Shown piece after piece: positions 35,527 through 43,394 of a DNA stretch of 64,000 nucleotides. This stretch comes from SZUA-38 sp965212525 (GTDB lineage Bacteria; Pseudomonadota; Gammaproteobacteria; Xanthomonadales; SZUA-38): contig CBDBVC010000026.1 in the NCBI GenBank assembly GCA_965212525.1, forward strand, positions 30,539 through 94,538, written 5' to 3'. A model generated the notes under the pieces. That model had not been told where the DNA came from and did no database searches. It worked only from the letters and a program-made list of their open reading frames with translations. Position 1 is the stretch's first letter; each line of letters begins with the position of its first letter. A program made the translations under genes and the position numbers.

Positions 35527-36840
35527 GTGGTGTTTTCAGACAAACAGATCAAGGCATTGAGGCCCACAGGCAAGAAGTATCGTGTTTTCGAGAAGGCTTC
35601 AGACAAGGGATTTGGTGTTCAGGTGTCTGCAAGTGGGGTGGTGTCCTTCTTCCAATACTACCGCTATCAGGGCAAACAGCGATTCATGACCCTGGGACGC
35701 TATCCAAACACAACACTGGCCGCAGCACGTGAGGCAGCACGCAAGGCGTATCAGATCATTGATGCTGGTGATGACCCACAGTACGAGCGGGACAAAGAGC
35801 AGGAGCTGAAGCTCAGAAAGCAGAAAGCCGAGATTGAGGCGAGAAAGGCGCTGGACAGCCTCGGTACGGTTTCTCAGATGTTCGAATGCTACACAGGCCA
35901 GCTAGAGTACGATGGTAAACGGTCAGTGAACCAGGTGAAGCGTATCTTCAAGGCAGATATCCAGCCCATGATCGGGCAGATGAAAGCGAATGCAGTCACC
36001 TCAGACGACATTCGTGGCGTTCTGCACCCAATCACAGACAGAGACGCGCTCGTGCTGGCTAATCGCTGTCGATCCTATTTGATGGCTGCTTTCAAGTTTG
36101 GGATCGAATGGGACTACGACTCAAAAAACTACAAATCCGACTTGCGATTCAAGATCACGGTCAATCCAGTCAGAGATGTGCCCAGACCGCTGAAAAGTGA
36201 GGCACCAGCAGAACGAGTGCTGAGTGAAAGTGAATTACACCTACTCTGGTCGCTGTGGGGTGATCCGACAGCCGTACCGCTGTCTGTCGGCAATGTGCTA
36301 CGCCTGATACTGGCAACAGGAGGGCAACGCGTTGAAGAGGTGCTGCATTCATCCTGGTCAGAGTTCAATTTGTCAGAACAGCTATGGGAGCTGCCAGCAT
36401 CCAGAACAAAGTCAGGGCGTCCTCATGTTGTACCATTAAGTGACCTGGCCATTGAGGTGTTAGAGGCTCAGAGACGATTACAAGGCGATTCCAAGCGTCT
36501 GTTTCCCATGCGAGGAGACTCGACCCAGTCAATGCAGACAAACAGCCTTGGGAACGCTCTGAGACGATTCTGCAAGCGAAATGAAGTTCGTAGATTTACA
36601 GCACGTGATTTGCGGCGTACTGTTAAGACATTGATGGGGAAGATTGGCATTGGAAAAGACATACGAGATCGATTGCAGAATCATGCTATGACAGATGTGA
36701 GCAGTAAGCATTATGATCGATATGACTATCTCAAAGAAAAAACGAATGCGCTCAATGTCTGGACTCAATTTCTTGGAGTGATCATCGATGGTGATCACGA
36801 AGAGAAGAATGTGATCACTTTTTCTGAGAAATTTCGATAA
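35527..36840 (+). CDS. Tyrosine recombinase, P4-type integrase
   Basis: 437 residues from GTG 35527 (GTG 35530 is 7 nt from GAGG and equally likely). The N-terminal DUF4102-like arm-binding domain (TLGRYPNTTLAAAREAARKA) precedes the core-binding and catalytic domains. Catalytic residues: Arg in ATGGQRVEEVL, the second Arg in FTARDLRRTVKTLMG and the Tyr in SSKHYDRYDYL; HVVPLSDLA holds the usual basic residue. It is placed to read inward from the left repeat, away from the intact tRNA. It should catalyse integration and excision at the 88-bp repeats. Confidence 0.93.
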   Translation: MVFSDKQIKALRPTGKKYRVFEKASDKGFGVQVSASGVVSFFQYYRYQGKQRFMTLGRYPNTTLAAAREAARKAYQIIDAGDDPQYERDKEQELKLRKQKAEIEARKALDSLGTVSQMFECYTGQLEYDGKRSVNQVKRIFKADIQPMIGQMKANAVTSDDIRGVLHPITDRDALVLANRCRSYLMAAFKFGIEWDYDSKNYKSDLRFKITVNPVRDVPRPLKSEAPAERVLSESELHLLWSLWGDPTAVPLSVGNVLRLILATGGQRVEEVLHSSWSEFNLSEQLWELPASRTKSGRPHVVPLSDLAIEVLEAQRRLQGDSKRLFPMRGDSTQSMQTNSLGNALRRFCKRNEVRRFTARDLRRTVKTLMGKIGIGKDIRDRLQNHAMTDVSSKHYDRYDYLKEKTNALNVWTQFLGVIIDGDHEEKNVITFSEKFR

Positions 36841-36924
36841 TCAAGACAAATGATGGGCTGCATCATGCAGTTGCAAACGGATCAACGTTGTTCATACAAC
36901 CTGATCAAACATGGAGAGTTCTGC

Positions 36925-37338
36925 ATGGGATATAAGTTGCATCCTTTTTTCGACGAATCCAAATCTAGTGATTGGTTTGGGTTGCTAGTTTCAAACAAGA
37001 GCGAGCTTGAGAACTCTGAGCTAACGGCAATTCGAACACTTTTGAACACTGAAAAAGAAGTGCTGTGCAAACTTGCCCTTGAAACGATTCAAGATGCTGC
37101 AGGGCAGAGATACCTTAGCGAACGACCATACCCAGAAGTGCAAGAATTTTTGTTCATACCAGTTGGAAATGACGGATATCGTGTGTACATCGAATATTTT
37201 TTCTTTCAAAAGGAAGACGAGAATTCTCCTGACAGTGACATTTGGTGGGTCATCATTAATTGCCCGCGCAGACTGGATAAGTCGGTGGCCTGGTCACAAC
37301 AAAATTATGTCATCAGTTTCGGATGGGTCGTGCCATGA
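36925..37338 (+). CDS. Cargo protein of unknown function (first of a coupled pair)
   Basis: 137 residues from ATG 36925, behind GGAGAG 6 nt away; earlier in-frame ATGs (36850) lack this. The protein is compact and soluble, without membrane segments (HPFFDESKSSDWFGLLVSNK, VYIEYFFFQKEDENS). Its stop overlaps the start of the next gene by 4 bp, so the two are translated together. Not recognised. A+T-rich codon use suggests acquisition. Confidence 0.55.
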   Translation: MGYKLHPFFDESKSSDWFGLLVSNKSELENSELTAIRTLLNTEKEVLCKLALETIQDAAGQRYLSERPYPEVQEFLFIPVGNDGYRVYIEYFFFQKEDENSPDSDIWWVIINCPRRLDKSVAWSQQNYVISFGWVVP

Positions 37339-37880
37339 GTGACCAGAATCTGCCAGAACAACTTCATGACCTGGACAAACCTCTCATAAAATTGCTGTGG
37401 ATGGGCGGGTTAGCGCTTATCGTGAAAGGTGAAAGTGGTGTCTACTACGTCAGTCAGACAGGCGGCACACTTTGTCGTCAATCAGTTGTTGAAGGTTGGT
37501 TGTTACCATTGTTCGATGAGATTGGTTTTCGTGATCGAAACGGTCAGGAGGATGCATTCTTAGGCTACTTTCCGCAGCATATTGGTGATTCAAGCTATGA
37601 ACTAAGCGAGCAGGGCGCTGATTTTGTTGATGATCAACTACAGCAACAAAATTTCACCAAGTTCCTTCGTGTGGACCGAACAATGCTAAAGCAGTCTCAC
37701 GAAGCTTGGGTTCACGTGGTTTTCGAGCCTGTGCCAGAGAAATTTCCAAAATTGGGAATTTCATTTGACCCAAAAGAGTCACCATATGCGCCAGGAACAC
37801 CTCAACACGACATGACGCACTACTCAATGTTTGGTTTCAAATCGAAGAAAGGTGTGCTGACATGGGTTAACTCTGACTAA
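37335..37880 (+). CDS. DUF6210-like cargo protein
   Basis: 181 residues from ATG 37335, overlapping the upstream stop (ATGA). The segment GVYYVSQTGGTLCRQSVVEG followed by WLLPLFDE resembles the DUF6210 family, in which GG, Cys and EG..P are conserved; I am not certain. The C-terminus (DPKESPYAPGTPQHDMTHYS) looks surface-exposed. Small proteins of this kind in islands are often toxin immunity or anti-toxin-like, but nothing in the sequence proves it. Confidence 0.5.
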   Translation: MSDQNLPEQLHDLDKPLIKLLWMGGLALIVKGESGVYYVSQTGGTLCRQSVVEGWLLPLFDEIGFRDRNGQEDAFLGYFPQHIGDSSYELSEQGADFVDDQLQQQNFTKFLRVDRTMLKQSHEAWVHVVFEPVPEKFPKLGISFDPKESPYAPGTPQHDMTHYSMFGFKSKKGVLTWVNSD

Positions 37881-37898
37881 GAGATTCGGTCGTGACTC

Positions 37899-38483
37899 AT
37901 GGGAAGAAATAGAGACATACCTGAAGAAGCTGTAGAAATTTTCTATGATTTGATCGGGCGACAACCAGTGATCGATGATTGGAAATCATTTTGTAAAACC
38001 AGAAGAGAAGAATACGAATCAGCTACAGAGACTGATAATCCAAGACTCTGGTTCGTAAACAATCAGTGGCTCAGCATAGAAGATTCCGAACTCGAATGGC
38101 GTGAAGCTATCTATGATTTTGACTCTCCTCTAAAAGCTTTTAACTACATTTGGAGCGGTGGATTTTACCCACCACCAGAATTGCTGGATGCTATCTCTGG
38201 TTGTTATACAGATTACTCAATACATTTCGGCAAAATGTCTGCAGAGGAAGCTTTCTTTGGTAAACCTGTGAAAGGCCAAGGAAACTATGCGGCACGAACG
38301 AAGCCAACAATCACAGGTAACGAACGTACTGATCAAGTTTTTCATGAGCTCATGCGTAAATACCCAGAACGAACTCTGATTTCTATCGCGATTGAGGTTC
38401 ACGAGAATCATGGGGCTAGTATCGAACCCGAATCAATCCGAAGGAATTACAATCGCTTACGCGGAAAACGGAAACGCAAGTAA
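37899..38483 (+). CDS. Cargo protein with basic C-terminal tail
   Basis: 194 residues starting 18 bp after the DUF6210-like gene. Rich in aromatic residues (FNYIWSGGFYPPPELLDAIS) with a strongly basic end (YNRLRGKRKRK) preceded by a helical stretch that could bind DNA (HENHGASIEPESIRRNYNRL). Not recognised. Probably in one transcript with the two genes before it. Confidence 0.5.
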   Translation: MGRNRDIPEEAVEIFYDLIGRQPVIDDWKSFCKTRREEYESATETDNPRLWFVNNQWLSIEDSELEWREAIYDFDSPLKAFNYIWSGGFYPPPELLDAISGCYTDYSIHFGKMSAEEAFFGKPVKGQGNYAARTKPTITGNERTDQVFHELMRKYPERTLISIAIEVHENHGASIEPESIRRNYNRLRGKRKRK

Positions 38484-38564
38484 TTTGTCTGTCCTCGAAA
38501 ACATATCTCCATGGGTGTTTACTGAAAGCCATTCTTATCCAGATGTAACAGCTGAGGTAAAACA

Positions 38565-38762
38565 ATGGCAGACCGCTTCATTCGCAAACCTGAAATCAAG
38601 CACATCACAGGTGTTTCAGAATCCACTCGCAGGCGTTGGGAGCTTGCGGGAAAGTTTCCCCTCAGAAGGCAGATAGGCCCTAATACAGTCGCGTACCTGG
38701 AAAGTGAGGTGTTGGCATGGATCGATGATCAATCGCCAGCACAATCACAGGAGGATGCGTGA
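38565..38762 (+). CDS. alpA: AlpA-family regulator
   Basis: 65 residues with the AlpA helix-turn-helix, FIRKPEIKHITGVSESTRRRW. These proteins activate integrase or excision genes in P4-like elements. It is 1 bp before the next gene, so they share a transcript. Its presence supports a regulated excision cycle. Confidence 0.85.
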   Translation: MADRFIRKPEIKHITGVSESTRRRWELAGKFPLRRQIGPNTVAYLESEVLAWIDDQSPAQSQEDA

Positions 38763-38763
38763 T

Positions 38764-39060
38764 ATGACTGGGTTCGATCGCTTAAACCTTCTAAACAGTC
38801 TCGAAGTGAACCTCATTCATTACCTGTCTTTTTGGCTCCCAGATTCCGAGGTGAATGGGACAATTCTTGTGTCATCTCATCCGCACGACCCTGATGCCAG
38901 ACATGGTGACCTTACGGTCGATCTGGAGTCTGGGGCATGGCGGGACATCAGGATGGAAGTTGATGGTGATGATTGCATCTCTCTGTATGGCTATCTGAAC
39001 TCATGCACCTATCGAGATGCACTAGTCCAGCTAGGTCATACACTCAATATTGGGAAGTGA
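38764..39060 (+). CDS. CHC2-like primase N-terminal domain without zinc cysteines
   Basis: 98 residues from ATG 38764. The pattern HGDLTVDLESGAWRDIRMEV then GDDCISLYGYL matches the fold-defining strip seen at the N-terminus of P4/plasmid primases (G.LSVDL.TG.W.D....G.D.I.LY.Y), but the zinc-finger cysteines are missing. It ends at a stop at 39058, and possible coding continues in another frame. Likely a truncated remnant of an element replication protein. Confidence 0.55.
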   Translation: MTGFDRLNLLNSLEVNLIHYLSFWLPDSEVNGTILVSSHPHDPDARHGDLTVDLESGAWRDIRMEVDGDDCISLYGYLNSCTYRDALVQLGHTLNIGK

Positions 39061-39291
39061 AGATGCAAACGTTCCTGGCTTTACATCATGGCAATTTGGT
39101 TACTGGCGGCTGCATGGACTGCATACAGTGGTCGATTGAGCGGACCACGAGAAGTGGGACACGCACTGCCAATCTCTATCGAATCAGGCCAGAGAACAAA
39201 CAGGCGAAACAGATTGCAGAAATCTATCAAGGCTCAATCAGGCGCTTGGCAGTGCCAAGTTTCGTTTCCTTGAACCTGATGAGGCACCAAT
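39061..39291 (+). other. Possible decayed coding stretch
   Basis: No intact gene. In one frame (codons from 39062) the reading looks protein-like: WQFGYWRLHGLHTVV, then a TGA at 39137, then LNQALGSAKFRFLEPDEAPI up to and past 39291 inside the next gene. This suggests an older, longer reading frame now cut by a stop and by the overlapping start at 39292. Two shorter alternative readings exist and look less natural. Confidence 0.35.
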
Positions 39292-39774
39292 ATGGGCGCG
39301 AAAAACAAATCTGATCGCGGACGATTTATCAAACTTGATCTCATTGTCTATGAGTCCCCTGCATTCCAGGATTTGAGCGATACAGCGCGCAGTTTGTTAC
39401 TTGAGCTCTGTCGGCGTCACAATGGGAGCAATAATGGTCAGATCGGCTTGTCAGTTCGTGAAGCTTCGAAACTGCTACACAGGAGTGATAAGACCATCTC
39501 ATTAGCTTTCAACGACTTAATGTCGCATGGACTAATTCGTCAAACGTCGAAACAGGACTACTTGAATGGTAAGGCCAGAGAATGGGCGATAACGTTTTAC
39601 AAACGCAATGGGTGCGCCCCCAGAGATGATTGGAATCGCTGGACTCCAGACAAGTTAGACAACGGGGTTTCAACTACGACGCCCCATCCAACGGCTTACG
39701 ACGGTACTGTCCCTCGAACTACGACAGTCACTAGATTTCCAAATAAGCAGTTAGAAAAAATCAATGAGTTATGA
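39292..39774 (+). CDS. Winged-helix protein, replication/regulatory type
   Basis: 160 residues. The segment SLLLELCRRHNGSNNGQIGL, SVREASKLLHRSDKTISLAF then NDLMSHGLIRQTS is a winged helix; an accessory domain follows (AREWAITFYKRNGCAPRDDW). Similar proteins in tRNA-borne islands are annotated as helix-turn-helix or replication-initiator-like proteins. DNA binding is likely; whether it starts replication is not known. Confidence 0.7.
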   Translation: MGAKNKSDRGRFIKLDLIVYESPAFQDLSDTARSLLLELCRRHNGSNNGQIGLSVREASKLLHRSDKTISLAFNDLMSHGLIRQTSKQDYLNGKAREWAITFYKRNGCAPRDDWNRWTPDKLDNGVSTTTPHPTAYDGTVPRTTTVTRFPNKQLEKINEL

Positions 39775-39917
39775 TCGCTATCGATTCTCGAACCGTCCCT
39801 TGTTTTACGCACCATATAGTTTACCAAGTGATATGTATCGTAGGCTCTGCACATTGATGCCTAACTGTAAGTTAAAAGCCAATTTCGCTAATGATTTCGC
39901 ACACAGGAGCATGATGT

Positions 39918-40571
39918 ATGCCAGGAATCAAAGGAATGCGTCGAGAAACGATCGAGGATCGTCATCGAATCAGCGTTAAGCAGCTTCATAGAGGCGGCAT
40001 CTTGAGAGAGGGTGTAAGGGGTACATTGTCATGGAAGAATCCCTTAGATGTCGATTGCTCAATTGGCCTGGCTTACCTGCACGAAACGCTTGTGCTGCAT
40101 TATCAGACTGTCCGCGATGACGCTAATGGTGAACAATTTCGTATCGTTGTTCCGATCGAATGGACATCGTGCTTCTATGGAGGGTTACGACCCTGGTTTC
40201 ATTGCCCAGACTGTCACAGTCGCTGCCTGTTCCTATATGCGCACTACAGCCACTACACCTGCAGGCATTGTGTTGACCTGCCTTATCACTCACAAGGCTC
40301 TACAGACTACGACAGGGCGGCTGAGCGCGCGAACAAGATCAGGAAGCAACTAGGTTGGGAAGACGGCTTCCTAAATGGTTTGTGGTTCAGGCCAAAGGGT
40401 ATGCATCGCAAAAGATTTTTGAATCTCGTGAGGCAGCATAACCACTATGCCAATCTATCATTATCACTACTTCCATTTCCTGTGACTGGTTTCGGTATTG
40501 AAGCACCTTACAGCGAAGAGGATGCGATTTGGATGGCTGGGATGCCATCTTCTCGAATAGTACAATCGTAG
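39918..40571 (+). CDS. Zinc-ribbon protein common in integrative elements
   Basis: 217 residues. A zinc ribbon is formed by CPDCHSRC and TCRHC, in WFHCPDCHSRCLFLYAHYSH, TCRHCVDLPYHSQ. The pattern recurs in conserved hypothetical proteins of proteobacterial islands, near the integrase. Function unknown, presumably nucleic-acid binding. The 143-bp gap before it contains only a weak 71-codon frame. Confidence 0.7.
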   Translation: MPGIKGMRRETIEDRHRISVKQLHRGGILREGVRGTLSWKNPLDVDCSIGLAYLHETLVLHYQTVRDDANGEQFRIVVPIEWTSCFYGGLRPWFHCPDCHSRCLFLYAHYSHYTCRHCVDLPYHSQGSTDYDRAAERANKIRKQLGWEDGFLNGLWFRPKGMHRKRFLNLVRQHNHYANLSLSLLPFPVTGFGIEAPYSEEDAIWMAGMPSSRIVQS

Positions 40572-40669
40572 GCAAATCCTTAGTTCACAAGCGAACTGAT
40601 TTAATCTGAGAGGAATGAGCGCCCAATTTCACCAATGATTAAAGACTGTATGCGATTGGGTGGATACTG

Positions 40670-41659
40670 TTGAAACGATTAAAGAAGGATAAGCGATGGT
40701 GGGAGATACAGCATCAACGAAAGTTAGCTAGGATCAAGAGCAAGCGGAAAGGCAGGAAAAAGAGGCCAAATCGAGTAATAGTGAGGCCAGACTCAATCAC
40801 GATTCTCATGCCTGAAACAATCTCTCTTTACACCACTGGTGACTTCCATGATGCATTACCCCTCTTCCGAGAAATCGAATCTGCGATTGAGACGAGAAAA
40901 CCAATTCGGCTCAATTTCATGCAAACAAAAGAGATTACAGTAGCTGCACTGTTGAAGCTCTTTTCGATTGTTGATATGGCATATGGCAACGTGAAATCGA
41001 TCAATTTTCACGACAAGTCATTGCGAGAACTTCTTCGAGCAGTTGGTTTTTTATGGGTCACGAACCAAATTCCTCATCAAGCGTCAACTAAAAACCTGAT
41101 TTTCCCAATTTTTAAGGGTAATGGGCCACCGAACAGCATGAAAGCCATTCTCAATAAAATCATAGAGTTAACGAAGATTTCTCAAGATGGTGAAGGGCTG
41201 CACCGCTTGAAAAGAGCTCTAATGGAGTCCATATTGAATGTGCATCACCATGCATATGTGGATGGTGATGACGTGCATATGCCATGGTGGTTAGTAGCTG
41301 AAAGAACTCCAAATGAATTGTATTTGGCATTGCTTGACGTAGGACTTGGCATTCCAGAGACATTAAGTCGAACTGGTCTCGAAAAATGGCGTAATGTCGT
41401 CACGAGGTATGGTGCGGGCGATGATGCGCAGATGATTGCTGCAGCAGCTGACTATGGTAGAACTAAGAAACCAAAATCTGAGGGCGGTGGTTATGGCTTT
41501 GCTGATATCCAAAGGCTCGTCGAGGCGAACAAGGCTGGAACACTATGGGTGTTCAGCAACAGTGGCCTATTTAAATTCTTTTCAGATGGTAATACTGAAA
41601 CCGAAAACCACAAGAGCTCAATCCAAGGCACATTAATTCAATGGAATGTTAACTTATGA
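40670..41659 (+). CDS. GHKL ATPase with STAS-like N-terminal domain
   Basis: 329 residues from a TTG start at 40670 (GGGTGG upstream); a shorter start is possible. A strongly basic N-tail (KSKRKGRKKRPNR) is followed by an STAS-like half (about residues 45-135: PIRLNFMQTKEITVAALLKL, SINFHDKSLRELLRAVGF) and a histidine-kinase-like ATPase domain: N-box ALMESILNVHHHAYVDG, G1 ALLDVGLGIPET, G2 EGGGYGFADIQRL. There is no phosphoacceptor His domain, so it is an anti-sigma/ATPase-type protein. It overlaps the next gene by 4 bp (ATGA). Likely the catalytic part of a partner-switching system. Confidence 0.8.
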   Translation: MKRLKKDKRWWEIQHQRKLARIKSKRKGRKKRPNRVIVRPDSITILMPETISLYTTGDFHDALPLFREIESAIETRKPIRLNFMQTKEITVAALLKLFSIVDMAYGNVKSINFHDKSLRELLRAVGFLWVTNQIPHQASTKNLIFPIFKGNGPPNSMKAILNKIIELTKISQDGEGLHRLKRALMESILNVHHHAYVDGDDVHMPWWLVAERTPNELYLALLDVGLGIPETLSRTGLEKWRNVVTRYGAGDDAQMIAAAADYGRTKKPKSEGGGYGFADIQRLVEANKAGTLWVFSNSGLFKFFSDGNTETENHKSSIQGTLIQWNVNL

Positions 41660-41991
41660 CGAATATTGAAGAGGTTGATTTTATTATTGATCTCGAAAAA
41701 GACTTCTCTGACGACCCATATGGGAGAGATGAGAAGGATGGAGAGTTCAATGGCAAAGCATTCAGGGAGCAACATATTCTTCCTGCATTGAGCAATCATC
41801 AAACAATCCTTGTGGAATTAGGGAATGTAATCGCTGGCTCATCATTTCTTGATGAAGCATTTGCGGGTTTGATTCGCTACTGTGGGTTCACTCTCGACCA
41901 AGTGAAGTCAAGGGTGCTAGTCCATCATGATCTACAATCCTACAGCATAGAAATCAACGATTATCTCGAAAGAGCTGCAAAAGAAAAATGA
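41656..41991 (+). CDS. STAS-like protein of the DUF4325 type
   Basis: 111 residues. DDPYGRDEKDGEFNGKAFRE and the core TILVELGNVIAGSSFLDEAF, ending GFTLDQVKSRVLVHHDL, match the DUF4325 STAS-like domain, in which a conserved SSF loop occupies the place of the phosphoacceptor Ser of anti-anti-sigma factors. It could be a substrate or partner of the GHKL ATPase. It is coupled to both neighbours by 4-bp overlaps. Confidence 0.8.
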   Translation: MTNIEEVDFIIDLEKDFSDDPYGRDEKDGEFNGKAFREQHILPALSNHQTILVELGNVIAGSSFLDEAFAGLIRYCGFTLDQVKSRVLVHHDLQSYSIEINDYLERAAKEK

Positions 41992-42527
41992 GTGCTTCTG
42001 AGGGGTTTAATTGGGGGGTTCTTGCGACAGTTCTAGTTTTTATAATTGGGCTTATATACACGAATATCCGTAGCCTAGCGCACATTGATCGCAAAGAGCT
42101 CAGAGAGATGATGGATCGAGTAATCGATATCATACAGAACTCAGCTGAGATGGGTAGGAGTGTTTGGTGTAGTCAAGATGGAATCAACAACCCAACTGCG
42201 TTGAAGTCATTAATCGGTGGACTACATACGGTCGAGCACTATCTAATGAGGATGGATGAAGAGTTAAAAAACAAAGCATATGGAACAAGCAGTGCTGATC
42301 CGCCTACATACACACAATCACTAATGAAGTTACGTCAAGCGATTTCACATGATGGACAACAGAATGTTGGTTTGCCCGCTGGTGATGACGATCCAGAGGT
42401 GAATGTCGGGCAAATTCGATCATTACTCATTAGTCAACACGAGTCGGATCTAATATGGCAAATTGAAGAGATGTACTCGAAGTCATTCAGGAGTTTGAAT
42501 TGGTGGCAACGAATCAGAGGCTTTTGA
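41988..42527 (+). CDS. Membrane-anchored third component, unknown
   Basis: 179 residues starting inside the upstream stop (ATGA overlap). One N-terminal membrane helix (GVLATVLVFIIGLIYTNI) with the rest in the cytoplasm, helical and acidic (DRKELREMMDRVIDIIQNSA, HTVEHYLMRMDEELKNK). No catalytic motif seen. Candidate membrane effector or sensor of the trio. It is the last gene before the right end of the element. Confidence 0.6.
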   Translation: MSASEGFNWGVLATVLVFIIGLIYTNIRSLAHIDRKELREMMDRVIDIIQNSAEMGRSVWCSQDGINNPTALKSLIGGLHTVEHYLMRMDEELKNKAYGTSSADPPTYTQSLMKLRQAISHDGQQNVGLPAGDDDPEVNVGQIRSLLISQHESDLIWQIEEMYSKSFRSLNWWQRIRGF

Positions 42528-42560
42528 TTCTTTACCATATGCAAGATGAGTCGATTCTGA

Positions 42561-42583
42561 GGTGACCCCAGTGGTGACCCCAG
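42561..42583. promoter_or_regulatory. Right pair of candidate integrase arm sites
   Basis: GGTGACCCCAG at 42561-42571 and 42573-42583, again 12 bp apart and in the same orientation as the left pair, 27 bp from the right repeat. Confidence 0.6.
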
Positions 42584-42607
42584 AGACAGAAAACAATTTC
42601 TTGCGAC

Positions 42608-42645
42608 ACAAAAAAGGGGCTACGCATGGCGTAACCCCTTGTTTT
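42608..42645 (-). terminator. Terminator of tRNA-Asn
   Basis: On the minus strand GGGGTTACGC, a 3-nt loop and GCGTAGCCCC end in TTTTTT, directly after the tRNA. A copy of it is in the left repeat. Confidence 0.8.
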
Positions 42646-42697
42646 GTATGGCTCCCCGAGACGGGCTTGAACCGCCGACCTAGTGATTAACAGTCAC
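42610..42697. repeat. Right direct repeat (attR), inside the intact tRNA-Asn locus
   Basis: 88 bp identical to 35268-35355. It includes the tRNA-Asn sequence from its 3' end to the anticodon stem, plus the terminator. Strand exchange probably takes place in the anticodon-loop region, as is common for this integrase type. Confidence 0.95.
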
Positions 42698-42724
42698 CCG
42701 CTCTACCAACTGAGCTATCGGGGA
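42649..42724 (-). tRNA. tRNA-Asn (anticodon GUU)
   Basis: 76 nt with encoded CCA. Acceptor arms TCCCCGA and TCGGGGA pair perfectly, followed by G and CCA. D arm AGCTCAGTTGGTAGAGC, anticodon loop CTGTTAA (GTT) and T-loop GTTCAAGC are canonical. It is the integration target of the element and remains intact. Confidence 0.97.
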
Positions 42725-42800
42725 AAAATCAGGTTGCGTAGTCTCGTCAATTCCACGCCGCTAGTCAAGCTTTATTTTAGCAAAGTTGATGGCATTATCC

Positions 42801-43331
42801 TCAACAGCCAGGCGGCAGGTTTCTGACCGTTCTCAATCGACCCGTATTGGAGACGACAATGGCCTGTGATTCGATATCTGCACGCTCGTGACACAGCGTG
42901 ATTGTGAGGTTGGTGCCACTGGATCGGCCGGAAGGCAGATAGCTGATTCGACGACGGAATCGCGATGAGGTGACACGCACATCGGCTCGCATTGCTTCCC
43001 GCACAGTTACGATCTGTTCACCGTCATCTCGCTCACGATTGCGGTTTTCATCATGAAACACCAGCACACCCTGATGCCAGTTCGGGTCGCTGTGGCAGGT
43101 TGACAGATTACTGCTTGGGCACACAACCAGGCGCTTGCCTTCGGTAATCGCTGTATTTCGTGCCAGGCGAATGAAAGTGGTGATGTCATAGCGTGCCGTA
43201 TTCAGCTGCTGTTTGGCGATGAAGCGGCCATAGGCAGGAAAGGCCAGCATCAGGACAATGGCCATGACGGTGAGTGTGATCAGCAGCTCGATCAGGGTAA
43301 AACCCCGGGCCGCAGGTCTGATAGTTTGCAT
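42801..43331 (-). CDS. GspH/FimT-like pseudopilin
   Basis: 176 residues. A short leader (MQTIRPAARG) before FTLIELLITLTVMAIVLMLA (Glu5), then the GspH domain (ARNTAITEGKRLVVCPSS, LVFHDENRNRERDDGEQ). Two cysteines may pair. It is a second FimT-like protein, distinct from the one at 25.2 kb, alone between tRNA-Asn and the aminotransferase gene; it may belong to the type IV pilus as FimT, the DNA-uptake-related minor pilin. Confidence 0.85.
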   Translation of the reverse strand: MQTIRPAARGFTLIELLITLTVMAIVLMLAFPAYGRFIAKQQLNTARYDITTFIRLARNTAITEGKRLVVCPSSNLSTCHSDPNWHQGVLVFHDENRNRERDDGEQIVTVREAMRADVRVTSSRFRRRISYLPSGRSSGTNLTITLCHERADIESQAIVVSNTGRLRTVRNLPPGC

Positions 43332-43394
43332 CGTGACATCCTTGTCATTGATTCGCGTATCAGCATACGCGCAGTTGATGACAGACAGTAGTGC

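Larger units (their letters stand above)
35268..42697. mobile_element. Integrative element in tRNA-Asn (7.3 kb unit plus an 88-bp repeat)
   Basis: Bounded by perfect 88-bp direct repeats that each contain the 3' part of tRNA-Asn and its terminator. It carries a tyrosine integrase, AlpA, a primase-like remnant, a winged-helix protein, a zinc-finger protein and two cargo groups. Base composition is visibly A+T-richer than the flanking chromosome and codon use is less biased. No conjugation or phage structural genes are seen, so it probably depends on a helper, or is a satellite or genomic island. It could be excised to restore the tRNA locus. Confidence 0.93.

Noticed and set aside
39764..39979. 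71-codon frame between the winged-helix and zinc-ribbon genes
   Set aside because: It overlaps the end of the one and the start of the other and lacks a ribosome-binding site. It could be real but has no support.
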